From the NCBI RefSeq assembly GCF_002355435.1, contig NZ_AP017313.1, positions 3,038,001 to 3,102,000 on the forward strand: a DNA stretch of 64,000 nucleotides, written 5' to 3'. Each line of letters starts with the position of its first letter. Position 1 is the first letter of the stretch. A model generated the notes under the pieces. That model was given only the letters and a program-made list of their open reading frames with translations, did not search any database and had not been told where the DNA came from. Below, one piece after another: positions 43,092-50,219 of the stretch. Made by a program: the position numbers and the translations under genes. This DNA is from Mucilaginibacter gotjawali. GTDB lineage: Bacteria > Bacteroidota > Bacteroidia > Sphingobacteriales > Sphingobacteriaceae.

Positions 43092-43137
43092 TCCTTGTTT
43101 GTTGAAAGGTTGTAATGTTGGAAAGTTGAAAGGTTAG
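43092..43137. repeat. intergenic repeat, family D
   Basis: TTGAAAGGTTGTAATGTTGGAAAGTTGAAAGGTT, units like those at 23219-23320 but without a clear complementary arm. The rest of the gap to kdsD holds nothing I can name. Confidence 0.5.
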
Positions 43138-43180
43138 CTCTCCAAATAAAAAAATGACGTAATGACACAATGACCAATCC

Positions 43181-44116
43181 TTACTGATTATAGATCTGGT
43201 AAATCCCCGACACGCTCCTAGCCGATTCTGATCCCACCACCACCGCGGTGATCTTCTTATCGATCATCAGTTGCTCGGCGTTGTGAATAAACTCATTTTC
43301 ATTCACAAATATCGGCGTTTTGGTCATCATTTCTGTGACAGTGAGCGATGTTGTATCCGGGTGGCGTATCAGAGCGCGGCGAAGGTCGCCGTCAGTAACA
43401 ATGCCTTTTACATGGCCAGGATCGCCAACAATCACCATCCCCAGCCTGCCTTCTGACATACGGAGCAATAGCTCAGTAAACGTAGCTTCTTCATTGATAA
43501 AAGGCAAATTATCGGTGCGCATGAGGTCTTTTACTTTTACCAGCAGTTTACGGCCTAAGCTGCCGCCAGGATGAAAACGCGCAAAATCTTCATGCTGAAA
43601 TCCACGCGATTCCATTAATGCCACCGCCAGCGCATCGCCCATAACAAGTGCCGCCGTGGTAGATGAAGTTGGCGCCAGCGCGAGCGGACAGGCCTCCTGC
43701 TGAATGGCAATATTCAAATGGTAATGGCTGTTTTTAGCCACGGTTGAATTTGGGTTGCCTGTGATACCGATGATCTCATTTTTATTCCACTGTAAAAAGG
43801 GGATCAGTTTAAGCACCTCATCTGTTTCACCCGAGTAAGAGATCAGGATTACCATATCATCGCTACCCACCATGCCCAGGTCGCCATGAAAAGCTTCGCC
43901 GGGGTGAAGGAAAAAGCTGGGTGTACCTGTACTTGCAAAAGTGGCCGCTATTTTTTTACCAATGAGACCCGATTTACCTATACCAATGACAATCACCTTA
44001 CCGTCTGTATTTAAAATAGCTTCCACCACTTTGGTAAACTGCTCGTCAATCGCATCCGCTACAGCATGTAACGATTCAATTTCAATATCAAAAACCCTTT
44101 TTGCAATTTCTTTCAT
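43181..44116 (-). CDS. kdsD: arabinose-5-phosphate isomerase (KpsF/GutQ/KdsD family)
   Basis: Interconverts ribulose 5-phosphate and arabinose 5-phosphate, the precursor of KDO in lipopolysaccharide; 311 aa. An SIS sugar-isomerase domain (residues 30-170) with G-I-G-K-S-G-L-I-G-K-K and S-Y-S-G-E-T-D-E-V, then two CBS domains (about 200-310). KdsA, the next enzyme but one in the pathway, is the neighbour upstream in the same direction, so the context fits KDO synthesis. The 130-bp space between them holds a perfect 25-bp inverted repeat. Confidence 0.93.
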   Translation of the reverse strand: MKEIAKRVFDIEIESLHAVADAIDEQFTKVVEAILNTDGKVIVIGIGKSGLIGKKIAATFASTGTPSFFLHPGEAFHGDLGMVGSDDMVILISYSGETDEVLKLIPFLQWNKNEIIGITGNPNSTVAKNSHYHLNIAIQQEACPLALAPTSSTTAALVMGDALAVALMESRGFQHEDFARFHPGGSLGRKLLVKVKDLMRTDNLPFINEEATFTELLLRMSEGRLGMVIVGDPGHVKGIVTDGDLRRALIRHPDTTSLTVTEMMTKTPIFVNENEFIHNAEQLMIDKKITAVVVGSESARSVSGIYQIYNQ

Positions 44117-44120
44117 GTTT

Positions 44121-44250
44121 GTCTGAATCAGAATTTTCAGAATTTAATAATTAACAGAATATTGGGGAGTTAGTGCTTCAATAATTAAACATAATAGCCA
44201 GAATTGATGAATTCTGAAAATTCAAAAATTCTGAAAATTCTGATTCAGAC
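44121..44250. repeat. perfect 25-bp inverted repeat between kdsD and kdsA
   Basis: 44121-44145 (GTCTGAATCAGAATTTTCAG plus AATTT) is the exact reverse complement of 44226-44250. The arms enclose 80 bp. The TGA stop of kdsA is part of the right arm, and the kdsD ATG is 5 bp from the left arm, so a transcript through both genes would carry a stable hairpin between them. Confidence 0.85.
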
Positions 44251-45018
44251 AAGTGGCTCCATTACTTTTTCCAGCTCATGCAACCTCACCATATTCGGGC
44301 CGTCGCTTAAGGCATGGTCAGGATCGGGGTGTGTTTCCATAAAGTAACCGCTTGCCCCAAAGGCTTTTGCTGCCAGCGCCATCATCGGTACAAATGTACG
44401 GTCGCCGCCGGTTTTGCCACCTGCTCCGCCCGGCCGCTGCACCGAATGGGTGCAATCCATACAAATGGGGTGCCCGAAAGCTTTCATATCATAAATATTT
44501 CTGAAATCAACGGCCAGGTTATTATAACCGTACATATTGCCGCGCTCGGTTAATATTACCTGCTCATTGCCGGCCTCCAGCACCTTTTGCGCCGGGTAAA
44601 ACATATCCTGCCCCGAAAGAAACTGTGCTTTTTTGATGTTTACAATTTTACCGGTTTTAGCAGCAGCAACGAGCAAATCAGTTTGCCGGCATAAAAACGC
44701 AGGAATTTGTAAGATATCCACCACCTCGCCAACAAGGGCCGCCTGGTAGCTTTCGTGTATATCTGTAGTTAAAGGCAGCCCGAAACGTTCTTTAACTTTC
44801 AGCAGCATTTCCATGCCTTTTTCAAGCCCAGGGCCACGGTAGGAATGGATAGAAGTTCGGTTGGCCTTGTCAAACGAGGCTTTAAAGATCACCGGCACAT
44901 TAAACTTTTGGCCCAGTTCGGCCACTTTTTCGGCAACGGTGTAAAGCAGTTCCTGGTTTTCCATTACACATGGACCCAATATAAAAAACGGCTTTTGCCG
45001 CATCTGTTCAAATAGCAT
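44245..45018 (-). CDS. kdsA: 3-deoxy-8-phosphooctulonate synthase
   Basis: Condenses arabinose 5-phosphate with phosphoenolpyruvate to KDO 8-phosphate; 257 aa TIM barrel of the DAHP synthase superfamily. F-I-L-G-P-C-V-M-E-N-Q near the start, F-K-A-S-F-D-K-A-N-R-T-S, M-D-C-T-H-S-V-Q-R-P-G-G and E-T-H-P-D-P are the signature segments. C14 (G-P-C-V) and the H-x-D metal-type positions suggest it may be the metal-dependent class, but I cannot separate the classes reliably. Upstream of kdsD in the same direction. Confidence 0.95.
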   Translation of the reverse strand: MLFEQMRQKPFFILGPCVMENQELLYTVAEKVAELGQKFNVPVIFKASFDKANRTSIHSYRGPGLEKGMEMLLKVKERFGLPLTTDIHESYQAALVGEVVDILQIPAFLCRQTDLLVAAAKTGKIVNIKKAQFLSGQDMFYPAQKVLEAGNEQVILTERGNMYGYNNLAVDFRNIYDMKAFGHPICMDCTHSVQRPGGAGGKTGGDRTFVPMMALAAKAFGASGYFMETHPDPDHALSDGPNMVRLHELEKVMEPLV

Positions 45019-45057
45019 ATAATGTGAAATAATGTGTAAATATGAGAATATTTTTCA

Positions 45058-45188
45058 CAAGTCCGAAAGTCCGGAAAGTCCGAAAGTCGGAAAGTAGCTG
45101 CGGCTGTCGTGTTTTTCATTTTCGTCACAATCTACTTGTAAACCATTTTTCTTCTTCCGGGCTTTCGGACTTTCCGACTTTCGGACTA
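45058..45188. repeat. intergenic inverted repeat, family B
   Basis: Left arm 45059-45095 (AGTCCGAAAGTCCGGAAAG then TCCGAAAGTCGGAAAG), right arm 45159-45187 (CTTTCGGACTTTCCGACTTT). Between kdsA and hscB, which are divergent, so here the repeat sits in a promoter region rather than at gene ends. Confidence 0.75.
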
Positions 45189-45198
45189 ACTTTACCAC

Positions 45199-45723
45199 AT
45201 GAATTATTTTGATTTTTACGGCATAAAGGAATCTTTTACCCCTGACGCTGCTTTGCTGAAGAAGAAATTTTACGAACTCAGTAAAAAGTATCACCCCGAT
45301 TTTTATGCCAACGAAGATGATGAAAAACAGCAGGAAATACTGGAGTTGTCTACGCTTAATAATAAAGCATGGCAAACGCTTTCTGACCCTTTTAAGCGGC
45401 TTGAATACATTTTAAAGTGCCATGAATTGCTGCAGGAAGGTGCAAAACCACAATTACCTGCAGATTTTTTAATGGAAATGATGGACATTAATGAGCGCCT
45501 GATGGAAGTGGATGATGCAGGCCAATTGGGCCACATCACTGCGGAAGTACTTGCTATTGAGGAAGATATTGAGCAGTACCTGCAGCAGGCAATGCTGGGT
45601 TACGAGCAGTTGAATGACACCGCGAAAGAAGAAAGATTAAATAAAATAGCAGATTGTTATTATAGACAAAAATATCTGTTGCGGATTAAAGAGAGTTTAA
45701 ATACATTTGCATCCCGATTCTGA
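45199..45723 (+). CDS. hscB: Fe-S cluster co-chaperone HscB
   Basis: J-domain co-chaperone that hands the IscU scaffold to the HscA Hsp70; 174 aa. N-terminal J domain with the H-P-D motif in K-K-Y-H-P-D-F-Y (H37-D39), and the C-terminal three-helix HSCB domain that binds the scaffold. The hscA and isc genes are not adjacent here. The gene ends 27 bp before tRNA-Leu(CAA). Confidence 0.9.
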   Translation: MNYFDFYGIKESFTPDAALLKKKFYELSKKYHPDFYANEDDEKQQEILELSTLNNKAWQTLSDPFKRLEYILKCHELLQEGAKPQLPADFLMEMMDINERLMEVDDAGQLGHITAEVLAIEEDIEQYLQQAMLGYEQLNDTAKEERLNKIADCYYRQKYLLRIKESLNTFASRF

Positions 45724-45750
45724 ACGAATTAATCCACCGTTCGAGAAGAG

Positions 45751-45834
45751 GCCCAGATGGCGGAATCGGTAGACGCGCTGGTCTCAAACACCTGTGGTCG
45801 CAAGGCCGTGCCGGTTCGACCCCGGCTCTGGGTA
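45751..45834 (+). tRNA. tRNA-Leu (CAA), attachment site for the integrated element
   Basis: 84 nt, acceptor GCCCAGA with TCTGGGT (G1-U72 wobble), anticodon loop CTCAAAC giving CAA, long variable arm (TGGTCGCAAGGCC region), T-loop TTCGACC. The anticodon stem CTGGT/ACCTG has one T-T mismatch. CCA not encoded. Its last 13 bases plus one form a 14-bp direct repeat with 56029-56042. Confidence 0.93.
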
Positions 45835-45835
45835 C
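45822..45835. other. attL, tRNA-Leu 3' end
   Basis: CCGGCTCTGGGTAC, identical to 56029-56042, spanning the acceptor end of tRNA-Leu(CAA). After it, ACCGAAAAG appears at both ends (3 bp later here, overlapping the repeat at the right), suggesting the original repeat was longer. Confidence 0.8.
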
Positions 45836-45851
45836 ATACCGAAAAGTAAAA

Positions 45852-45884
45852 AAGCTGTAAGTCAAGTACTTACGGCTTTTTTTA
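45852..45884 (+). terminator. intrinsic terminator after tRNA-Leu(CAA)
   Basis: AAGCTGTAAGT (45852-45862) pairs with ACTTACGGCTT (45868-45878), 11 bp with one T-G, followed by a run of T. It is inside the element, so the element brings its own stop for tRNA transcription. Confidence 0.8.
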
Positions 45885-46057
45885 TTCACCTACATACGGT
45901 ATCACATACACAATATCATCTATTTTGTTAAACTGGTTCGGCTTAAGTTTCTTTTCACCGCCAGGTAGTAAGTAATCTAAATAAATAAAGTCATTGCCGT
46001 TAATTTAATCTACATTACGCCCTGATCTATTCTAAAACACTAATCAAAAATCACAAA

Positions 46058-46575
46058 ATGAAAAAATTACTACTAATTACAACGTGCTTATTTATCTCAA
46101 ACTTTCTTTTTCTCAAAATGACTGTAAGTTCAAATTAATTTCCAACCCGGTGACAGGCAAGGAAATTAACGCAATAAGTATAAGTACAAATTCGATGGGT
46201 AAATGTATCTTATCAAAAAAAGACACCGCAATTCTAATGATTTATAAAACTACTTCCTTTGTTGCTATAATGGAGGCAAAAACAGACGATATTAGAATTG
46301 AACTTGATAGTGTTGAAATAACATTTGACGGCGACATTGATAAAAAAACAATTTGTAAAATAAGAGGAAATGCTACAGCTGAAAATAGGTCTGTTTTAAA
46401 ACCAATAATAGAAAGCCCTTCCTTCGAACTAATATTAACACGCAAATTACTTGAACTTTTCATGAATAGTGACGCGGTTCATTTAAAATTATTTGGTGAA
46501 AGGGGGACTGAAGGCTCCGCCTATTTTACTAAAGGCGATCTGAAAAAAATAAAAAAAACCCTTCAATGTTTTTAA
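46058..46575 (+). pseudogene. secreted hypothetical protein, frameshifted in the signal peptide
   Basis: A conventional signal peptide M-K-K-L-L-L-I-T-T-C-L-F-I-S-N-F-L-F begins at 46058, but the frame ends soon in TAA at 46136-46138. The other frame (from a GTG at 46084) reads on to 46575 as S-Q-N-D-C-K-F-K-L-I-S-N-P-V-T-G, exactly what should follow the signal peptide. Adding one T to the five-T run at 46107-46111 joins them. The mature part (about 150 aa) is unrecognised, with V-E-I-T-F-D-G-D-I-D and no membrane segment. Either a broken gene or a one-base consensus error. Confidence 0.6.
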
Positions 46576-46678
46576 TTTGGTTAAATCTTCAATGTAATAG
46601 GCTGAAAAGGAGTGTTTAATTTCTCCTTAGGAACAAATATTATCCAAAAATTAAGTATTTTTATGCAACCATAAAAGT

Positions 46679-47287
46679 ATGATCATGGCAGAAACCAAAA
46701 ATACAGGGCGGGGCATCCCCAAAACGCGTTTAGACTATAACGACCCAATGCTATTACTTGAAGTTGAAGGGTTAGCCAGAGACGGTTATGATGATCAGCA
46801 GATAGCGGAGATATTGAATGTCGCGCCGGAAACCTTCAGTAAGAATAAAAACAAGAAGCAAGCGGACGGCAGCAAAAGTCTTTTAAGTATTTCATTGACC
46901 AAAGGCAGAAGGCCGTTAAGTGTTTTAGTGGAAAATTCGCTTTATAAACGGGCCATAGGTCAAAAGGTTGTAACAACTAAGGTTGTAACCAAAAGGGAAT
47001 ATAACGACCAATTGGGCCGCTATGAAACAAATATTTACGATGAAATAACCGAAACTGAATTACCGGGTGACGTAAACGCCCAAATACAGTGGCTTAAATG
47101 TCATAAACCCGACATTTACAACGTACAACCGATTAAAGTTGATGTTACCAGCGCGGGCAATGAATTAAAGGAAACTCCGCGTATCGGCAGAATTGAGCAC
47201 GTTGTTATTGCAGCCGACCAGGTTAAAACGTCAAGCGGTGAAGATGATTTTATCCAGCCCGCCCCCGCACGTACGCGCGTAGCATAG
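46679..47287 (+). CDS. TerS-like / HTH phage protein
   Basis: 202 aa. The N-terminal part has an HTH-like stretch (L-A-R-D-G-Y-D-D-Q-Q-I-A-E-I-L-N-V-A) and then S-L-Y-K-R-A-I-G-Q-K-V-V-T-T-K-V-V, the layout of small terminase-type DNA-recognition subunits of Bacteroidota phages. The basic middle and Asp/Glu-rich end fit this. No large terminase is encoded in the element. In phage satellites a stand-alone TerS redirects packaging; that role here is inference. ATG at 46679 or the third codon (46685). Confidence 0.6.
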   Translation: MIMAETKNTGRGIPKTRLDYNDPMLLLEVEGLARDGYDDQQIAEILNVAPETFSKNKNKKQADGSKSLLSISLTKGRRPLSVLVENSLYKRAIGQKVVTTKVVTKREYNDQLGRYETNIYDEITETELPGDVNAQIQWLKCHKPDIYNVQPIKVDVTSAGNELKETPRIGRIEHVVIAADQVKTSSGEDDFIQPAPARTRVA

Positions 47288-47332
47288 CTTAGACGGCGTT
47301 GTGGCTTTATTTATGTATATTGATGTATTAAC

Positions 47333-47602
47333 TTACTTCTTTAGCCAGTCAGCCAGCTCCGACTTTTTGAATAAAAGGCGCTTTCCTTTTCGATGCACCG
47401 GCAACTCGTTATTCATGTTCAATTTATACATTGTTGACCTGGATAATTTTAAATATTCGCAAGCTTGTTTGAAATTTATAAAACCTTCATCATCTGTAGC
47501 GGCTATTTGGTTTTGTTCATTATTTATCACCGACTGCACAGCTTCTTTGATTAACGAACTAAGCTCTTCTATACTAAGAGTTGTCTTAAAAACTTTTTTC
47601 AT
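47333..47602 (-). CDS. excisionase-like HTH protein (left end of element)
   Basis: 89 aa from the ATG at 47602; an upstream in-frame ATG (47620) adds only six residues and is less likely. The C-terminal half is a MerR/excisionase-type HTH: F-K-Q-A-C-E-Y-L-K-L-S-R-S-T-M-Y-K and R-L-L-F-K-K-S-E-L-A-D-W-L. Members of this group act as excisionase or element regulator. Divergent from the gene at 47732. Confidence 0.78.
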   Translation of the reverse strand: MKKVFKTTLSIEELSSLIKEAVQSVINNEQNQIAATDDEGFINFKQACEYLKLSRSTMYKLNMNNELPVHRKGKRLLFKKSELADWLKK

Positions 47603-47665
47603 AAAGCAAATATAATGCACATTATAAGTACCAAAAACACTTAAATGAAAATAAATGAAATATAA

Positions 47666-47696
47666 TTTGCATTTATTGTATTTTGTTGTACTTTTG
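47666..47696 (+). promoter_or_regulatory. Bacteroidota-type promoter inside the element
   Basis: TTTG (47666-47669) and TACTTTTG (47689-47696) with 19 bp between them: a complete -33/-7 pair. The predicted start of transcription falls after the ATG at 47699, so that ATG cannot be the start codon. Confidence 0.7.
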
Positions 47697-47731
47697 AAAT
47701 GCGAAACAATACCAGTACAAAAATTACAACT

Positions 47732-48130
47732 ATGACGTTGCTAAAATCAGACATTCAATTATCTTTACGATCTACCGGGGCAAGGTTTTGGAAACCTAAT
47801 TCTCAAATAGTATGTAATGTACAAGTGACTGTTTCGCAGGCCCCGGTTATTTTAAAAAATACAATGCGAAACAGTTTATCAAACTCAACTGCCAGCCCTA
47901 TTGGTGCGGGTACATTGACGCTTAATGCACGAAACGCATCACCCCCACAAAGAATATCACAAATGAATGTTGGTGAACTAAGCAAAATCATTAACAACCC
48001 TTTAGAAGATAAAAATTTAATTGCAGAATGCCTAAAAATTAGAGATTCAATAAGCGAAAGATTTTTTGCAAAAATTAATAAAAAATTATTTAAAGCTTAC
48101 GGCTGGGTACCTAAAAAAAGCGACTGGTAA
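47732..48130 (+). CDS. hypothetical protein of the element
   Basis: 132 aa from the ATG at 47732. An in-frame ATG at 47699 lies only three bases after the -7 element and so would not be in the transcript. The sequence is unrecognised; N-terminal half rich in Ser, Thr and Asn (N-A-R-N-A-S-P-P-Q-R-I-S-Q-M), C-terminal half helical and basic (S-E-R-F-F-A-K-I-N-K-K-L-F-K-A-Y-G-W). Followed by a very good terminator. Confidence 0.55.
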   Translation: MTLLKSDIQLSLRSTGARFWKPNSQIVCNVQVTVSQAPVILKNTMRNSLSNSTASPIGAGTLTLNARNASPPQRISQMNVGELSKIINNPLEDKNLIAECLKIRDSISERFFAKINKKLFKAYGWVPKKSDW

Positions 48131-48165
48131 AAAGAAGTTGATTATTTAAAGCAAATTACCAAAGT

Positions 48166-48198
48166 AAGCCGGTCGAGTTCAACGACCGGCTTTGTTTT
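48166..48198 (+). terminator. intrinsic terminator
   Basis: AAGCCGGTCG (48166-48175) and CGACCGGCTT (48183-48192), a perfect 10-bp stem with a 7-nt loop, followed by TTTGTTTT. It ends the 47732 gene. Confidence 0.85.
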
Positions 48199-48223
48199 GA
48201 GAAAAATTATTTAAATTAACAGA

Positions 48224-48373
48224 ATGAAAGTAGTTTATAAAAAGGGGGATATAATTCAGCCTGAACCTATAAAAAAAGAAACATTTAAAGACAGAGTTAA
48301 GCGCCGTGCCGATCTGCTTAATTACAACTTTGATAAGAACGCTATAAGGCATTTTAAACCGAAAATTAATTAA
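48224..48373 (+). CDS. small basic hypothetical protein, 49 aa
   Basis: A 49-codon frame starting ATG AAA GTA GTT after the terminator. The peptide is very basic (K-V-V-Y-K-K-G-D-I-I-Q and K-D-R-V-K-R-R-A-D-L-L-N-Y), typical of small element-borne proteins. It converges with 48381-48695. No recognised family; coding is likely but not proven. Confidence 0.42.
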   Translation: MKVVYKKGDIIQPEPIKKETFKDRVKRRADLLNYNFDKNAIRHFKPKIN

Positions 48374-48380
48374 TACTCAC

Positions 48381-48695
48381 TTATGGTTCCTTTAATTGAT
48401 CAAGTATTAACTTTTCCATTTGTTGAAGTTCCGTTAACAGGCTCTCCCTTTTTTGTGTAGGTTCATCGTTAATTTTAGCGTTTTTAATTGATATTTCAAG
48501 ATTAGCCAACGATGCATAAATATCGGAAAGATGCAGTATTAGGTTTTTGCCGATACAGATGTCAGCGAAAATATTTAATAGCAAATTTATTGTTTGATCT
48601 GTGGGTTGTTGGTTTTCCATAGTAATAGTTTGTAAATTAAAATCAGCCGGATAGTTTTCGCCGGTTGATTTAAGTTGGAATTTAAGCATAGCCAT
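48381..48695 (-). CDS. hypothetical protein of the element
   Basis: 104 aa, unrecognised, coupled to the tape-measure gene: its ATG lies in the last codons of that gene (15-bp overlap). Helical and acidic in the second half (K-R-E-S-L-L-T-E-L-Q-Q-M-E-K-L-I), resembling small tail-assembly chaperones in position, although those are usually upstream of the tape-measure gene. A second start at residue 26 (M-E-N-Q-Q-P-T-D) is possible. Confidence 0.55.
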   Translation of the reverse strand: MAMLKFQLKSTGENYPADFNLQTITMENQQPTDQTINLLLNIFADICIGKNLILHLSDIYASLANLEISIKNAKINDEPTQKRESLLTELQQMEKLILDQLKEP

Positions 48696-50067
48696 AATGT
48701 CCGGCCGCTCTTAGTTCAGTCGCCGCACTACTACCGGTATTTGCAACGATTTTGTTAAGGGTGTCAATTAGGCCGTTTGTATTGTCGGCTGTTTTGCCGG
48801 TGTTCACTACGGTTTGAAGCGCTGCATTTAATTGGGCCTGTGCAAGGTTGGCGATTTGGCCCAGGCTTAACAGTTGGCTTTGTAGTATGCCGTTTGCCCT
48901 CAAAGTATTTAATTGTATGCCAGCCATTGAACCGGCCAAAATATCGGCCGTATTTTGTGTTATTGATTGACCAATGGCACCCGACAAAGTGGAAGAGGCC
49001 CCGGCACCTGTTGGGGCAAACAATGTAAGCCCTGAAGCGGTACCGGCCGTTTTCGCCGCTGTCAATCCGTCATCGAATAATTTAACCAGCGGCCCGGCTG
49101 TTTTAAAGAAATCGGTCACATCTTTTGTAATATCTGCAGATGAACCGCCCGCCGCTACTGTATCTTTTAATTTCTGATTTAAATCATTGAATTTTGAGCC
49201 AAAAATATCCTCAAACAAAAATTGCTGAATCATGTTGCTGATCACAGCGCTAACACTATCACCAAATGCCTTTGCTGCACTTGTTCCGTTTTCAAATGCG
49301 GTTACCAGGGCATTATCTAAATCGGTACCTAAATTACCTACAACTGCCTTTAAAGCGTCCTGAATTTGAGCGATTGCGGCAAGCCTTTCGTCGTTTAAAT
49401 CAATCGCGCTTTGTAGTAAAATCTTTGTCGATGCTGTCACCTGGTTATTGGCAATCAGGGCCTTTGCTTGTACTTCATTAAGAGTTGCAACGCCATCTTT
49501 ATATTGTATCAAATCCGGGTATTGCTGTAAAAGTGGCGTTAAAACATTTTTGCTTTTTGTGCCAAATAAACCAACTATTGCGCCGCCAACAGCACCAATA
49601 ACTCCACCTACAGCCGCGCCAATGGGGCCGCCAGCAATTGCACCAATCGCCGCGCCAGCCATCGCGCCATTACCCGCTGCCTTTGCTACGTTAGCGCCGC
49701 TTATAACATCCTTTTGCCCTACAATTGCCTGACCTTTTGATAATGAAGATAAGGCTGCAGCGCTTTCGGCATTGGCAGAGCTTAACGCTTTTGAAGCATC
49801 TTTAAGCTGTGCCATGTAATCAGGAAAAAATATATTTCCGTCCGTTTGATACTGGATTTGTTGCTGCTGAATCAGGGCCAAATTATATTGATCTTGATAT
49901 GCAATAACAGAGTTATAATAATCAATAGCCGCCTGTTTACGGGCCGCCGCCGCTGAAGTAAGCGTGCCTATCAGCCCAATCAATCCCTGTATGCCGTCTG
50001 AAATGATTTGAACCTCATTTTTAGACATATCCTCTGCAAGTTTCATTATACTGGATATGCTCGACAT
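48682..50067 (-). CDS. tape-measure protein, C-terminal part (out of frame with N-terminal part)
   Basis: 461 aa from ATG, but the same frame is open upstream to 50274 and continues the N-terminal part smoothly (N-E-S-E-K-A-H-G-Q-I-S-I-D-T-Y-N-K), so this is probably not a separate gene. It holds a long coiled coil, a Gly/Ala-rich membrane segment (A-I-G-A-I-A-G-G-P-I-G-A-A-V-G-G near residue 140) and L-F-G-T-K-S-K. Tape-measure proteins set tail length and cross the cell envelope during DNA injection. A -1 shift or one lost A at 50273-50276 explains the break. Confidence 0.7.
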   Translation of the reverse strand: MSSISSIMKLAEDMSKNEVQIISDGIQGLIGLIGTLTSAAAARKQAAIDYYNSVIAYQDQYNLALIQQQQIQYQTDGNIFFPDYMAQLKDASKALSSANAESAAALSSLSKGQAIVGQKDVISGANVAKAAGNGAMAGAAIGAIAGGPIGAAVGGVIGAVGGAIVGLFGTKSKNVLTPLLQQYPDLIQYKDGVATLNEVQAKALIANNQVTASTKILLQSAIDLNDERLAAIAQIQDALKAVVGNLGTDLDNALVTAFENGTSAAKAFGDSVSAVISNMIQQFLFEDIFGSKFNDLNQKLKDTVAAGGSSADITKDVTDFFKTAGPLVKLFDDGLTAAKTAGTASGLTLFAPTGAGASSTLSGAIGQSITQNTADILAGSMAGIQLNTLRANGILQSQLLSLGQIANLAQAQLNAALQTVVNTGKTADNTNGLIDTLNKIVANTGSSAATELRAAGHYGYA

Positions 50068-50219
50068 TGCAGAGCCAGCCGCCGAAACTAACGCGCCAAA
50101 GTTTTCATTTGTCTGTGAAATTTCACTGCCAATTGAGGAAAGGTTTTGCCCGATCTCCGATAAGCTTTTTGCAAGTAAATTTGATTTTATTAAATTATTT
50201 GCATCGCTTATGGCCTTCG

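Noticed and set aside
45199..45723. hscB as part of an isc operon
   Set aside because: No iscU, hscA or fdx gene nearby; it stands alone beside tRNA-Leu.
48682..50067. The C-terminal tape-measure frame as a separate gene with its own function
   Set aside because: The frame is open and family-like upstream of its ATG up to the break at 50273-50276, so it is part of the longer protein.
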